A DNA stretch of 64,000 bases from Terfezia claveryi. Its lineage: Eukaryota > Ascomycota > Pezizomycetes > Pezizales > Pezizaceae. The DNA lies in assembly GCA_015179025.1 (NCBI GenBank), contig WHUX01000224.1, positions 1 to 64,000 of the forward strand. Direction: 5' to 3'. Below, piece by piece: positions 33,400 to 45,809 of this stretch. Positions within the stretch are counted from its first letter, which is position 1. Each line of letters begins with the position of its first letter. A program made the position numbers and the translations under genes. Under the pieces are notes generated by a model. That model ran no database searches, was not told the DNA's origin, and saw only the letters and a list, made by a program, of their open reading frames with translations.

Positions 33400-34580
33400 A
33401 CTCCCTCAGTGCACTCTCGAGATATCCCCCATCTATGTGCGCAGACATAGCCAGGTGCATGAACTTGCCAGACAACCCACGGACTCTATGTGAAGGCCTA
33501 GCTAATTGCTCTTAGGACGCCCAAAGTGCAGTTTCGAGATATCCCCAATTTATGTGCGCAGAGAAGGTATAGCTAGGTACTGAACTCGCTAGAAACCAGC
33601 GGACTCTATGTGAAGGCATTGCTACCTAATTCCTCTTAGGACACCCAAAGTGCAGTTGCGAGATATCCCCAATCTATATGCGCAGAGAAGGCATAGCTAG
33701 GTACTGAACTCGCCAGAAACCAGCGGACTCTATGTGAAGGCATTGCTAATTGCTCTTAGTACGCCCAAAGTGCAGTTGCGAGATATCCCCAATCTATGTG
33801 CACAGAGAAGGCATAGCTAGGTACTAAACTCGCCAGAAACCTGCGGACTCTATATGAAGGCATTGCTAATTGCTCTTAGAACGCCCAAAGTGCAGTTGCG
33901 AGATATCCCCAATCTATATGCGCAGACACAGGTATAGCTAGGTACGTGAACTTGCCAGAAACCAGCGGACTCTATGTGAAGGCATTGCTAATTGCTCTTA
34001 GGACACCCAAAGTGCAGTTGTGAGATATCCCCAATCTATGTGCGCAGACACAGGCATAGCTAGGTACTTGAACTCACCAGAAAACCAGCGGACTCCATGT
34101 GAGGGTATTGCTAATTTCTCTTTGGACTCCACCGAGATATCCCCTATCAATATTCACAGACATAGCTAGGTATGTGAACTCGCTAGAAAACCAGCGGACT
34201 CTATGTGGAGGCATTGCTAATTGCCCTTAGGACTCCGCAAGTGCCCTCCTGAGGTATCCCCTATCAATTACAGACATAGCTAGGTGAGTGAACTCGCTAG
34301 AAAACCAGCAGGCTCCATGTGAGTGCCTTACTAATTGCTCTTAGGACTCCGTAAGTGCACTTTCGAGATATTCCCTATCAATATGCACAGACATAGCCAG
34401 GTATGTGGACTCGCCAGATAACCAGCGGACTCTATGTGGAGGCATTACTAATTGCTCTTAGGACTCCGCAAGTGCACTCGCGAGATATCCCCTATCAATA
34501 TGCATAGACATAGTTAGGTACGTGGACTCGCTAGCAAATCTCGGACTTCGTGGGACTGTCTAGCTAATTGCTCTACTACT
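33400..34580 (-). repeat. About 120-base tandem array, right arm
   Basis: Reverse complement of the left-arm array with about ten units. Unit number differs between arms, so the arms have not been homogenised recently or have changed by unequal exchange. Confidence 0.85.
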
Positions 34581-35236
34581 AGGGGTTGCTTGTGGCAGTG
34601 GATAATTACATCAGCGAGGGCGGTTACTACTTTGGAGACTGCTGAGGTCTGGGAAGGGCTGGATTGTGGGAGGCATATGTGCAGGGCAGAGTCCTAGTAG
34701 GATCTATGATGGAATGGTTCAGGGGAAGTACAAATATGGCTCATCAGTGTATATAGAAGCTCAAGTTCACCTAGTGCATGTAATGTATTGCTTATACCTG
34801 GCTGCCTTTGCCTGACTGCCCCTCTCTGCCTGGCTGTGTTTGCCTGGCTGCTATTACCATTATTCTCCGTGTGCACCAAGTAGAGTGGACATGTTGCCTG
34901 TCAGGTTGTTGTGCCAGGGCGCACACCTGCGTTACAGAGGCATACTACGGTCTTATAGCACCTGGACGTTGATTGACTATGGATTGGCGCCTAGGGGCAG
35001 AAACAGTATATGGCTTGAGGGCGCGGATGTATAAGATAGGGTGCCAGGGCGCTGTTGCACAATACTGAACCCTAGGGTGCCAACCTTCTAATTACAACGT
35101 CAGGGTGTGGATCACATCAACCGGTGGCCGTTACGGCACATGGGGTGACCAGGCGTCCAAAGGGTTAGTATAGTCTGTCAGGAGGCCTAGAGGGGCATTG
35201 AGGCGAGGAAAAATCTTTCGTGATATAGCATTGCAG

Positions 35237-35769
35237 ATCTTAAACACAAACTTTATCAGTCTTTCCACTCTGGACTCAACGTTATTCCATTTCACATGAC
35301 CTCTATGACAGCCTTCGTGATACGACTTTGCAATACATACCCCTTCATTATCTTCACAGCTGCTAGTTATTCAGACAGGAATATCTGTGATTGAGATAAC
35401 TGATAGTTAGTGAATAAGCTAACTTCAGATTTCCTGATACGACCTCCATCACAGCCTCTGTAATATCCTCTGTGATAGCATCCGTGACATAGCTTTGCAC
35501 ATACCCCTTCGTTATCTTTACAGCAGATTATATAGATGCAAATCACCATACAAGTGCTGATGATTCCTTAGACCTGGTAGATAAATAGAAGATAACCACC
35601 AAAACCCTTTTTTCGTGCAAAGAAATGAATTCTTTATTTACAAGCAAACCTGAATGCTATTAACCGAACATGGCCATGTGACTAGCGTCACCACGAGGTG
35701 TGCACATAAGTGCTTACATTGTAAATTTCACCTGCACTCAAGTCACCATATGAATAAATGGGTCCATGT
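35237..35769. other. Spacer between genes K and T, copy II
   Basis: Homologous to 2260-2550 joined to 7986-8284, so it is the copia-free form of that region. The motif cluster at 35285-35500 is decayed (CTCTGTGATAGCATCCGTGACA). No gene. Confidence 0.7.
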
Positions 35770-36026
35770 TTAATTTTGGTTGACATGGAAGAATATTGGG
35801 CCAAAATGAAAATCAGAAGAGCCCGGCCCAATCTCAATACTAAAACTTCCCCCCATAGCGGCCTCCTCGATGACTTGTGCTTCCTACTGCCTTTGCCATC
35901 GCTTTTGTTTGTGAACCTAGCATCGCCAGGTTGACTGGTCCTTGGACCACCTTGTCCTTCTTGAGTTAATAGTCTCAACTGCAGGCAAAGAAAGATTTAG
36001 GGGCTGATTTATGGAATTCTGCTACT

Positions 36027-36553
36027 TGTCACAACCGTGTTCTTCGTCTTGATTTGACACTCGAACAGGCTTGTTCGGGTGTCGTACTGTTCTGACACTC
36101 GAATAGGCTTGTTCAGATGTCCTCGATGGGTGATTGTTATCTTAGCTTCCAAGATAGGAATCTCGGGAAGCTTATTCCTTCCACGGCCTTGGCCTGGAAT
36201 CATGTATATATATCTTCGTTTCTCCGCCTTCTCGTTGGATCCCATCCAACGTCTTGTATACCTAATACAGGACCTTGTCTCTCCGCGAAGGTGTACCTCC
36301 CTTGTACACCCCCTCACCTTGCCTTGTCCCATGAATAACTCTGCAGCACAGCTGCCCCCCTCTCTGACACACATGGCAACTACCTCCGCATGTCTAGTGC
36401 CCCTTGCCCTCTGCCCCTCTGGCCTCTTGCTCTTGCCCACCCGTCCCAGCCTTCCCTGGTCACACACGTAGCATTCCTACGTGAGTGTCACCCTAGCCTT
36501 GCCCTTGCCCTAGCGTACCCCTTGGTCGCCTTGTCCCCAGAGCCGTCGTTATA
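36027..36553 (+). repeat. Chromovirus A 5' LTR
   Basis: Starts TGTCACAACCGTG and ends GTCGTTATA. Contains two GACACTCGAA(C/T)AGGCTTGTTC units near its start. Confidence 0.93.
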
Positions 36554-36588
36554 CTATGTTGGATCACTCTGATCAACCGGTACGCTCA

Positions 36589-37812
36589 ATGGCTACTCAA
36601 GACTCCACTCTCACTGCCAGGTTTCGAGCCTGGCAAGCCCTGCCTATTCCTATGAACCAGGCCGACTTCGGCAGTTATCGCCAGACCATTATCGACATAT
36701 ACCTTGCTGCGGATGCCTTAGGCCAATGGCTGGAATCAGCCATACATGAAGGCCAACAAAAACAGACCAAGACCAATGACGAGGTCACGATACTCACTGA
36801 AGACCTCCTCTCATGCCAGGCCGACCTCGCCTCCTGCCAAAGCAACCTCGCAACCGCCCAGAACGACTTAATCAATGAAAGAAGAACCATCCAGACTCTG
36901 AATAGGGCCCTGGACACGATTGGAAGCCAAGTAGCACCCCAAGCACCCCAGGCACCCAAGACCCAGGATCTCCCCACCCCACCGAAGTTTAATGGTAACA
37001 GGACTCGCCTGAAAGCCTGTAAAAATTCCATCAAGATCAAACTGAATGGGGATGCTGCAAAGTTCCCTACCATTCAGCACCGATTAGCCTATGTATACGG
37101 ACTACTGGAGGGCATAGCTTTGGACCAGGTCCAACCCTATGTGCTCGATGACCACTTCAACCTCCCTGACATCGCTGCTTTATTCACAATCCTCGACTGC
37201 GCTTTTGGAGACCCAGATTCCGCGGGTAAAGCAACTCGTGCTCTCCGAGAACTAAAATAGAGAGCACATGACCTCTCAGCATATGTGGCTGAATTCTCAA
37301 GGTTGGCAGCAGAGGTGGAATGGAACGATCGGGTGAAGCAGGAACAATTCGAAGAAGGCCTCAATATTGAGCTTAAAAAGGCCCTCCTGCAATCTCCAGA
37401 TGTTAAAACTCTCGACGAATACATTGATCAGGCATCCAAAATGGAGCAAAAGATGGCTAGGTTGAGAGTCCAGGCCAGCGCCCCCAGTACCTATCGACCT
37501 CCTGTTAAAACCCAGCACCTCCAGCAACAAACTCAACTCCAGAACCCTAGCCCTCAGACCCAAGTTACAGCCAATAAGCCAGCCCACCCATCTCTGGTAG
37601 CGGGCGGCACCACCCCCATAGATTTATCATTAGGAAGGCCCCACCTAACACAAGAAGAGAGGTAACGTCGCTGTAATAATGGATTGTAGATTGCCTGTGG
37701 GAAAGGGGATTACTTCATCGCAGCCTGTCCCCTCCGCAAAAACCGCTCCCTGGCCGTACATGCAATATCCGAGACCCTGGAAGAGTCGGGAAAAACGGAG
37801 TCCCTTGCCTAG
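36589..37812 (+). pseudogene. Chromovirus A Gag (stops)
   Basis: About 407 codons from ATG 36589 (MATQDSTLTARF), chosen by alignment with the Gag of chromovirus B. Capsid-like region (KFNGNRTRLKACKNSIKIKL) and a C-terminal CCHC knuckle are present. Stops are TAG 37258, TAA 37663 and TAG near 37687 (at the first Cys of the knuckle); the knuckle His is Tyr. Every change fits C-to-T or G-to-A. Confidence 0.88.
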
Positions 37813-37814
37813 TT

Positions 37815-40800
37815 GCTGACACTAGCAAGAGACCTATCCTGGGTCATTTGTCTTTGTCGTCTTTTTCTGTTCCTGCATCTATGTCTATTGATGAATCTCG
37901 CTTGTTTGGCGAGCATTTTGTAGTACCAATAACTGTTAAATTCAATGGTAAAACAGTGGTAACATCAGCTCTCATCGATTGTGGTGCTTCGGGAATAGCC
38001 TTCATTGATCAGACCTTTGTCAGTAAAAATTCGATACCAACAGCCAAGCTAAAGACCCCCCGCCTTCTTGATGTTATTGATGGCCGCCCTATCTCTTCCG
38101 GGGATATTACCGACCTCGCATACCTACCTAGTGCCATTGGAGACCATTCTGAAAGCCTCCCCATGTTTGTAACTAAGCTCAAATACCCTATTGTCCTGGG
38201 GATCCCCTGGCTCCGAATGCATGATGTCTCCGTTAACTTTGGCTCTTACACCTTGAACTTCAACAGTGAGTATTGTGAGAAGTATTGTGATGCTCCACAG
38301 ACTGCCGTTAAAGGATTGTGTGCCCTACCACCCCCGGTCTAGGACCCCAGCCAGGTGGTAGCAGAAAACCCCCCACTAAAACCCCTCAATATCAACTTCA
38401 TTAGAGCAGGGGCCTTTGCTTACCTTACCAGAAGGTACAAACTGAAGGCCCATACTCTGTCAATCTGTGAGGTGAACCTGGAAATCAATAAGTTGCGATC
38501 TAAGGAAGAATGGAAGTCCATGGTGCCCGGTAAATACTATGAATTTATTGACTTGTTCTCCGAGAAAGCCGCAGAAATACTAGCACCACACCGACTATAT
38601 GACCACATAATCCCCTTGGTGGAAGGAAAGACCCCACCGTACGGCCCGCTCTATGGAATGTCCTGACTGGAATTAGAGGCCCTGAAGAAGTACTTGGAGG
38701 AAAATTTGAATAAGAGCTTCATTCGACACAGTTCTTCCCCAGCGGGTGCCCCTGTGCTATTTGTCAAAAAATCAGATGGCTCCCTTCGATTGTGCGTAGA
38801 CTATCGTGGCCTGAATGAAATAACGGTGAAGAACAGGTACCCCTTGCCCTTGATCCAGGAGACATTGGCCAGGCTCTCCAAAGCAAAATGGTTCACCAAA
38901 TTGGACCTAAGAGGGGCTTATAACCTGGTATGTATCGCCGAAGGGGAGGAGTGGAAAACCACCTTCCGGACGTGTTATGGCCATTTTGAGTACAATATAA
39001 TGCCCTTTGGCCTAACCAATGCTCCTGCATCTTTCCAGCACTTTATCAATGACACCCTACGGGACTTTCTGGATGTATTCTGCACAGCCTACCTGGACGA
39101 TATCCTCATCTACTCAGATACCCTAGCAGAACACAAAATCCACGTCCGACAGGTACTAGAGAAGCTGGAACAAGCTGGGTTATACCTTAAACCCGAGAAA
39201 TGCGAATTCCATGTTCAAGAGGTGAAGTACCTGGGCCTGATAATAACCACGGACGGTATCAGAATGGACCCTACCAAGGTTACTGCAATCCAGGATTGGG
39301 AAACCCCTGCCAACCTCAAGGATGTTCAGGCCTTCTTGGGCTTTGCCAATTTCTACTGCCGGTTCATCCTAGGATATTCGAGAATCATGGCACCACTGAC
39401 AGCGTTAACTAAGACCAAGGGCATGGAAAAGAGCCAACGATTCCAGTGGAGTCCAGAAGCCCAATCCGCCTTCGAGAGGCTCAAGGAAGCCTTCTGCTCA
39501 GCCCCGATCCTGGCCCACTTCGATCCTGATCGTGAATGCATTGTTGAGACGGATGCCTTTGACTATGTCTCCGCAGGAATCCTGTCCCAGAACGATGACA
39601 ATGGGATCCTTCACCCAGTGGCCTATTTCTCAAAGAAACACTCTCTGGCGGAGTGCAATTACGAAATCTATGATAAAGAATTAATGGCCATTGTGTGAGC
39701 ATTTGAGGAATGGAGACCACACCTGGAATCGGCAAAGGGGGTTATCGAGGTCCTTTCCGACCACAAGAACCTAGAATACTTCACAACCACCAAATTACTA
39801 AACTGCCGACAGGCTAGGTAGTCGGAATTCCTCTCACGGTTCAACTTCAAGATAAGGTATTGGCCAGGAAAGGCTGGGGGTAAGCCGGATGGACTGACTA
39901 GGAGATCAGGAGATCTCTCTAAAGGGGGGGATGAAAGGCTGAAGTACTAGAGTCAGGTGGTACTGAAACCTAAAAATATCGACCTGGCAGCCAATAGCCT
40001 TGCTGTTGCTGATGCAGTTGCTGACGCTGATGCTGATACTAAAGCTGAAGCGAACCCTGGAGCAGATCTCCTTCTGCGGATACGACAGGCATATGCGGAG
40101 GACGACCTGGTTAAGGATATAATCGCCGCAGTGGAGTCTGGACAGCACCATCACACCAAGATTTCCCTAGCCAAGTACACCACTCAGAACGGCCTCCTAT
40201 ACCACCTAGATCGGCTCTATATACCTGAAGGGGAGCTGCAGATGCAGCTGATCAAGGAACACCATGATACCCTGGCTGCGGGTCATCCTAGAGTAGCTAA
40301 AACGTTGGAGCTACTAGCTAGGCAATATACATGGATTGACCAATGGAAGGAGGTGGAGTGGTACATACGGAACTGCCATGTTTGCAAGCATACTAAGCCT
40401 ACCTGTCATGCTCCTTATGGGACCCTGAAGCCCCTGGAGATTCCAGACCAGCCTTGGCAACACCTAACTATGGACTTTGTGACTGGGTTGCTGGAGGATT
40501 TGGGGTTTAACGCTATTCTTATGGTAGTAGACCGATTGACCAAAATGAGGCATGTTATACCTTGCCCTAATACCTGTTCTGCCTGGGACCTCGCCGGCCT
40601 CTACCTCAACCATGTATTCCGCTACCATGGTCTCCCCAAGTCAGTTGTCTCGGACCGCGGCCCCCAATTCGTCTCGGACTTCTGGAAGGTATTCTGCGAG
40701 CTTCTGGGAATCAATGTACACCTCTCCACAGCATATCACCCCCAAACAGATGGTCAGTCCGAGCGAATGAATGCAATCATGGAGCTGTACCTAAGAGCAT

Positions 40801-41528
40801 ACGTCAATTACCAGCAAAACAACTGGGTTTCGCTGCTGGCAACCTGTGAGTTCGCCGCTAACAACCATTTCTCGGAGTCTCTAAAAACCTCCCCGTTCCT
40901 GGCCAATTATGGCTGGCACCCTTGTTTTGTGGACTCCCTAGCACCTCTGCACAAGGCTAGGGAGAACACCCCAGCTAAGGAGTTTGCCACGGAGATTGCT
41001 GAGTTGTACTCCACCCTAAGAGCTGAACTAGTATATGCTCAAGCTAGGCAAGTGGAGTATGCCAACGGATCACAGTTGCCAGCCCCCAGGTATCAGCCAG
41101 GAGATAAGGTGTGGCTCTCCAGCAGGCACTTCCGGACGGAATGGCCATCTCGCAAGCTCGACCATAAGTTCCTGGGTCCATTCGAGGTAGTGGCCACTGT
41201 GGGCACTCATGCCTATCAATTGAGGTTCCACAAGGACATCAAACGCCACCCGGTTGTACATGTATCAGAAATTGAGCCAGCGGCTGACGATCCCCTCCCA
41301 GGGCAGAAACACCCCCCACTTCCTTCAGTGGTTATCGAAGGTGAAGAGGAATGGGAGGTGGAGGAAGTGCTGGACTCGCGAAAGAGGTATGGGCATATGC
41401 AGTACAAGGTTAAATGGGTAGGGGACGAGGAGGCTACCTGGCAACCCGCTGAGGACCTGGAAAACGCTCAGGATCTGGTCTCCCTGTTCCATCAGCGATA
41501 CCCGAGGAAGCCCCGTCCGGTTGAGTGA
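37815..41528 (+). pseudogene. Chromovirus A Pol (stops)
   Basis: One frame: protease (LIDCGASGIAFID, about 37970), reverse transcriptase ([21 protein letters not shown] about 39090), RNase H ([14 protein letters not shown] about 39545), integrase with H2C2 zinc region (about 40260-40400) and DDE core (MDFVTG, VSDRGPQF, YHPQTDGQSERMNA, 40470-40770), and a C-terminal chromodomain (WEVEEVLDS...YKVKWVGDEEATW, 41350-41450). Stops at 38340, 38664, 39696, about 39820 and about 39946 break it; no frameshift was seen. Chromodomains direct such elements to modified chromatin (family knowledge). Confidence 0.93.
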
Positions 41529-41728
41529 TCTCCCCATATCTGAGTTGGGGTTCCTGTCTTTGTTCTTGTTGTTGTTGTCTCTGTTATCACCTGCGACGCA
41601 GGTGATGGGTCTTTGTTGTTTGGAGTTGGAGTTCTCGTTCTTGCACTTGTTGTTGTTTCCAGTGTTGATTTTGCCGGTTGCTGTGCCCAGGCCTCCGTCG
41701 CTGGAGCTCCAGCCTAAAGGGGGAATAG

Positions 41729-42256
41729 TGTCACAACTGTGTTCTTCGTCTTGATTTGACACTCGAACAGGCTTGTTCGGGTGTCGTGCTGTTCTGACAC
41801 ACGAACAGGCTTGTTCGGGTGTCGTCAATGGGTGATTGCTATCTTAGCTTCCGAGATAGGAATCTCGGGAAGCTTATTCCTTCCACGGCCTTGGCCTGGA
41901 ATCATGTATATATATCTTCATTTCTCCGCCCTCTCGTTGGATTCCCATCCAACGTCTTGTATACCTAATACAGGACCTTGTCTCTCCGCGAAGGTGTACC
42001 TCCCTTGTACACCCCCTCGCCTTGCCTTGTCCCATGAATAACTCTGCAGCACAGCTGCCCCCCCCTCCGACACACGCGGCAACTGCCTCCATGTGTCTCG
42101 TGCCCCTTGCCCTCTGCCCCTCTGGCCTCTTGCTCTTGCCCCCCCATCCCAGCCTTCCCCGGTCACATACATAGCGTTCCTACGTGAGTGTCACCCTAGC
42201 CTTGCCCTTGCCCCGGCGTACCCCTTGGTTGCCTTGTCCCCAGAGCCGTCGTTACA
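41729..42256 (+). repeat. Chromovirus A 3' LTR
   Basis: 528 bases, close to the 5' LTR with scattered differences, ending GTTACA before CTACT. Confidence 0.93.
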
Positions 42257-42909
42257 CTACTAATGAGGAGTACGTGAGACATCAATAATGGGGGGGGTGG
42301 CAAATGACTGGGAAAGTTATACAGGTTGGGAATATTCATATTAGGTGTATGGGAGTTGCCTTGGAGTTTCATCGAGTGGCTTCTCATTCTCTTTATCAAC
42401 CTCTGGGTCAGGATTGCCCTCTTGCATCTCCACCTCTATTTCCTGCAAAACCTTTCTACCATCTCTGACATAATCACTGTCAGTGTCGGCTTCGCTAGGT
42501 GTGGCAGGTACTTCTAGTATTGGACATCGTGACTGATTTTGCACACAGTATCGAGTTTGATAATCACTAGAAATTTGGGCTTAAAGATTAGCTGCAAGCC
42601 GAAAATAAGGTTGTGTCAAATCAAGTGAGTTACCATACAATACCGCTATATGCCCTTTTCCTATTCCTCACCGTAGATTAGTTTCCAACACCACAAAACA
42701 CTCGACCTTGCAGTACATGTGGTTGCCAGGCACTTCAAACATGACTCGCTCAAGGTAACAGGAAAATATGATTATTGTCATCTGTTCAGTATAACTACAC
42801 AAAATAGGACAAGCCCACATGACTATCGCACTTACTCAAATAATACGGGATATGTACGCAACCTCATATGGGCAAGCAAAAAAGTATAGAAGTCATACCT
42901 TGACCACAT

Positions 42910-43096
42910 ATTTTGTTGTGGTGAAAGAATAATGGATCGGAGGTGACTTAGTGTAGAATGACAAAAGAGTAGGGAGATGCAGATAATGGAGGACAGGAAG
43001 GGAATAGAGTGGTAGAGTGGGGACACAATAAATTTATCTGGCACCAGCAGATGCTAGCCCAAGCAATGTCTCTGGTCATTTCCTTCAGACCTAGGC
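42910..43096. other. Divergent promoter gap between genes T and 0, copy II
   Basis: Less than 200 bases separate the facing starts of genes T and 0. Pyrimidine-rich on the minus strand. No defined site recognised. Confidence 0.35.
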
Positions 43097-43339
43097 ATGT
43101 ACTACCTGTTTCAGAACTGGCACAATAACTTGCCTACATTGCCTGGAACTATACCTTGGCAAGTGATGAATGACATTATTGCCTGTACAGCAATTGATCG
43201 GTCGATGTGTTATGAACAACTAGCTATATCAGGATTAACCGTGCTATTCCGAAGATGCATTGACTGTTACCACATGAGACAGAGAACACTTCACCTGCCA
43301 GCCTACCTCCCACCGGCTAAACTAACTCTTATGGTATAG
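43097..43339 (+). CDS. Gene 0, copy II (80 aa, intact frame)
   Basis: ATG at 43097, stop at 43337-43339. Residues include YYLFQNW, PWQVMNDIIACTAIDRSM, FRRCIDCYHMRQRT and PPAKLTLMV. The homologue at 9352-9637 is broken, yet the shared residues are spread along the frame, which favours real coding. No domain recognised. It may have further exons; none was defined. Confidence 0.5.
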   Translation: MYYLFQNWHNNLPTLPGTIPWQVMNDIIACTAIDRSMCYEQLAISGLTVLFRRCIDCYHMRQRTLHLPAYLPPAKLTLMV

Positions 43340-43489
43340 ATTATGCCATTGACTTATCGCTATCGACTCATCGCTTTTGTAGATGAGGTACTATTGTGAA
43401 CCATTGTAGCAGTTCTACACCAGGTTGGAGTGAATCACGATGGTACTTCTATTTGGTGGTATCTTATGCTTTACTTATGTAGTCATAGA

Positions 43490-43620
43490 TATTTTTTCTT
43501 GTCATAGATATTTTCTTTGTCATAGATGGGTTATTTTGTCATGAATGTCTTGTCACGGATATCTTGTTACAGATGTCCTGTAACGGATGTCTTGTTACGA
43601 ATGTGTTATCATAGATCTTA
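43490..43620 (-). repeat. TGTCACGGAT motif cluster, decayed
   Basis: Eight units, mostly TCATAGAT or TTACGGAT instead of TCACGGAT. Homologous to 9855-9945. Confidence 0.65.
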
Positions 43621-44247
43621 TGCCTTGTCCCAGATGAGCCATGCAGGTCTTTCCTATGACTAATACTAGCCAGGTCCTTTAGATACAATTATTATTAGCT
43701 GCGGACTAGTCTACTTTTGTCCTCCCATTCTATGTCAAAATTAGAGGTAGACAATCTACAAAAAGAGGACATTGCCATTTAGGGATTCTTTCTAGAACTG
43801 TCAACTGGAGTTTTGCTTATATATAGTTCATCAGAGCTGTAATTCTCACCGACCATATTACAACGAGCATTATGCCAAGAACCCTACCTCACAATATGCC
43901 CGAATACTACAATCCAGAAGATGAATTCACTTTCAAAGAGTTCCAGCAGCCATGGAGAGATACCGCAGGACTACGACGCATCCTTAGTCAACAGGTTATA
44001 GAATTGTAATGTCCCAGTCCACCCAGTAGGTTATGGACCAATTCGACCCCAACAGGATTACCTCCCGAGTGGTAGCCATAGAGCTTCTAGAGAGGATTTG
44101 GTTTGATGGGTGTGATCTAGTATTCTCCATAAGCTTGCATAGTAGTGCACAAATCTTTTACCTGGATGACTATACTCTCTATGATTTGTTATGGGTTACC
44201 CTTTTCCACCATTACCTAAGTGGCAGCCAACAATCATGGAGTTTATA

Positions 44248-44554
44248 TGTTAGGGGTGAGCTGGTGATCTAGGCAATGTTGTCGGAATACAGGTATTTGG
44301 AGGGTTATTAGCCAGCGAAGGCAAGATCACATAACTCAAGCCTAACTGCACATACGAGTGTGAGGTGAACTTAGAATTGGTCTTTGAACTTAGAACTTAG
44401 AACATTGCTCGGAGAGGTAAAAGCTAGATACAGGAAGTGGGCACATATATAGGAAGTAGGGTTTGTCAGGCCTCCAATCCATCGAATTGCAACATATTAC
44501 CTGACCCATGACGATTCGCATACCCCCCACCCCTGTCTGCCTTATGCCATAACA
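44248..44554 (-). repeat. TRIM 2 LTR (left, 3' in element sense)
   Basis: 307 bases, shares GAACTTAGAATTGGTCTT and the CCTAACA/TGTTAYGGC ends with the partner LTR. Confidence 0.88.
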
Positions 44555-45289
44555 GTACTTCCCCTTTCCAAGAGGTCATCCCGACCAACTAACTTCACCA
44601 CCCTGCTTATCAATGGAATTTTCGAAGAGAGTACATGCATGAGAACGCATTCAGAAGTCACATACTTCCTTACTCCAATACCAGTCCATCCCGGACATAT
44701 TACCCACATCTGTATGGTTGATCAAGCCATAGCAGTTAGTAGCCATAATTAGGTATTGGGATATCCCTTGTTGAAGGTAGGTCTTTTATCTGAGCCGTAA
44801 CATTACTCCTCATCCCAAGGCAGCTGTCCTCAGCTGAATACAAGTCCTTCCGACTGGAGAAGACAAGTATTAGTAACAACTTAGGTAACTATGGTGGCTA
44901 GGCACTGACCGCGCAGGCAGATACCTCTATTCTATTTAAGGGTACTACAAGACCGGTGTGCCTACATATACATGCCATGGCTATTAAAAACCAAACCTCT
45001 CACCAAAAAACCCACAGGGAAAAGGCAACGAGTAGGATGGTAAAAGGTACCATGTCTTCATCTATTGATAAACTTGACATAGGTCTGAACCTCAGACGTA
45101 TGCTTTCCCAACTGTTGAACCCGACTTGCCTGTGCAAGGGGGGGTACTTGTTCATTTATGCGCTCGTGGCACTCATTCGGATCTTCAGCGCTCACAGTGC
45201 TAGCTTGGGTCAAGGCGGAGGCCTTTGAGCTTCGAGGTCGAATAGGGTCTTTGACCAAGGCGGGGGTCTTTGACCAAGGCAGGGGTCTT

Positions 45290-45445
45290 CACCTAACATA
45301 GGGTCCTTCCACCAAAGCGGGGGTCTTTACCCAACATAGGGTCCTTCAACCAAAGCGGAGGTCTTCACCCAACATAGGGTCCTTCAACCAAAGCGGGGGT
45401 CTTCACCCAACATAGGGTCCTTCAACTAAAGCGGGGGTCTTTGCC
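45290..45445 (+). repeat. About 39-base tandem repeat in TRIM 2
   Basis: Four units of CACCCAACATAGGGTCCTTC plus AACCAAAGCGGGGGTCTT. Confidence 0.8.
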
Positions 45446-45809
45446 CAAGGCGGGGGGTCTTTGAGCTTTCGAGCTCAAATGGGATCTTTGAGAGCTTTTG
45501 GAGCTCGAACGGGGTCTTTGAGAGCTCGATAGCTCAGAAAAAGCTTTATTAGCATTTGCCACTTAAGGCGAGGGCCTTGCTTCATAGACATTGTCTTAGC
45601 TGTATGCGAGCTCAGCCATCTCAGATGTGCATTCTTCAACTTATCTGAGTTGTAGTGCTCTATCCAGCCCGTACTAGGCTTCCCATGCTGACATCCGGTG
45701 GCTGTCTGGCATAGATATCTACTCTAGTACTACTCCCCGTTTTCAATCAGGCGTCCCGACTGATAACTCCCCCCTCTGCAATCCTTCTGATATAGAGAAA
45801 AAAAATAGC

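Larger units (their letters stand above)
29492..35229. mobile_element. Foldback / giant inverted-repeat element
   Basis: Two arms of about 2.5-2.9 kb in inverted orientation around a short centre (about 32566-32605), bounded by a direct repeat ATTGCAG (29485-29491, 35230-35236). No transposase was recognised. Each arm contains, from outside in: a GC-richer segment (GCGCCCTGGC..., CAACGTCCAGGTGCTA), an array of about 120-base tandem units, a 260-base unique segment and an AT-rich 35-base array. It interrupts the upstream region of gene K copy II. Exact termini are uncertain because the outermost bases of the two arms diverge. Confidence 0.8.
36027..42256 (+). mobile_element. Ty3/gypsy chromovirus A
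   Basis: 6230 bases with target duplication CTACT (36022-36026, 42257-42261). LTRs of 527/528 bases run TGTCACAAC...GTTA(T/C)A. The purine tract CCTAAAGGGGGAATAG precedes the 3' LTR. Gag and Pol frames are continuous without frameshifts but carry in-frame stops, most of transition type. Confidence 0.95.
35770..42909 (-). pseudogene. Gene T, copy II (split by gypsy)
   Basis: Exon 1 starts at the ATG at 42909 (MWSRYDFYTF...TYPVLFE). Exon 2 holds ESCLK...WKLIY and exon 3 holds SSDYQTRYCVQNQSRC, LEVPATPSEADTD and DKENEKP. The gypsy element at 36027-42256 (with its duplication CTACT) interrupts exon 3. The C-terminal part (35995-35770) reads KQKRWQRQ, then IEIGPGSSDFHFGPI and ends V-N-Q-N. TAA (exon 3 start) and TAG codons are present. 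This copy gives the best exon 1 and exon 2 of the family. No known domain recognised. Confidence 0.65.
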
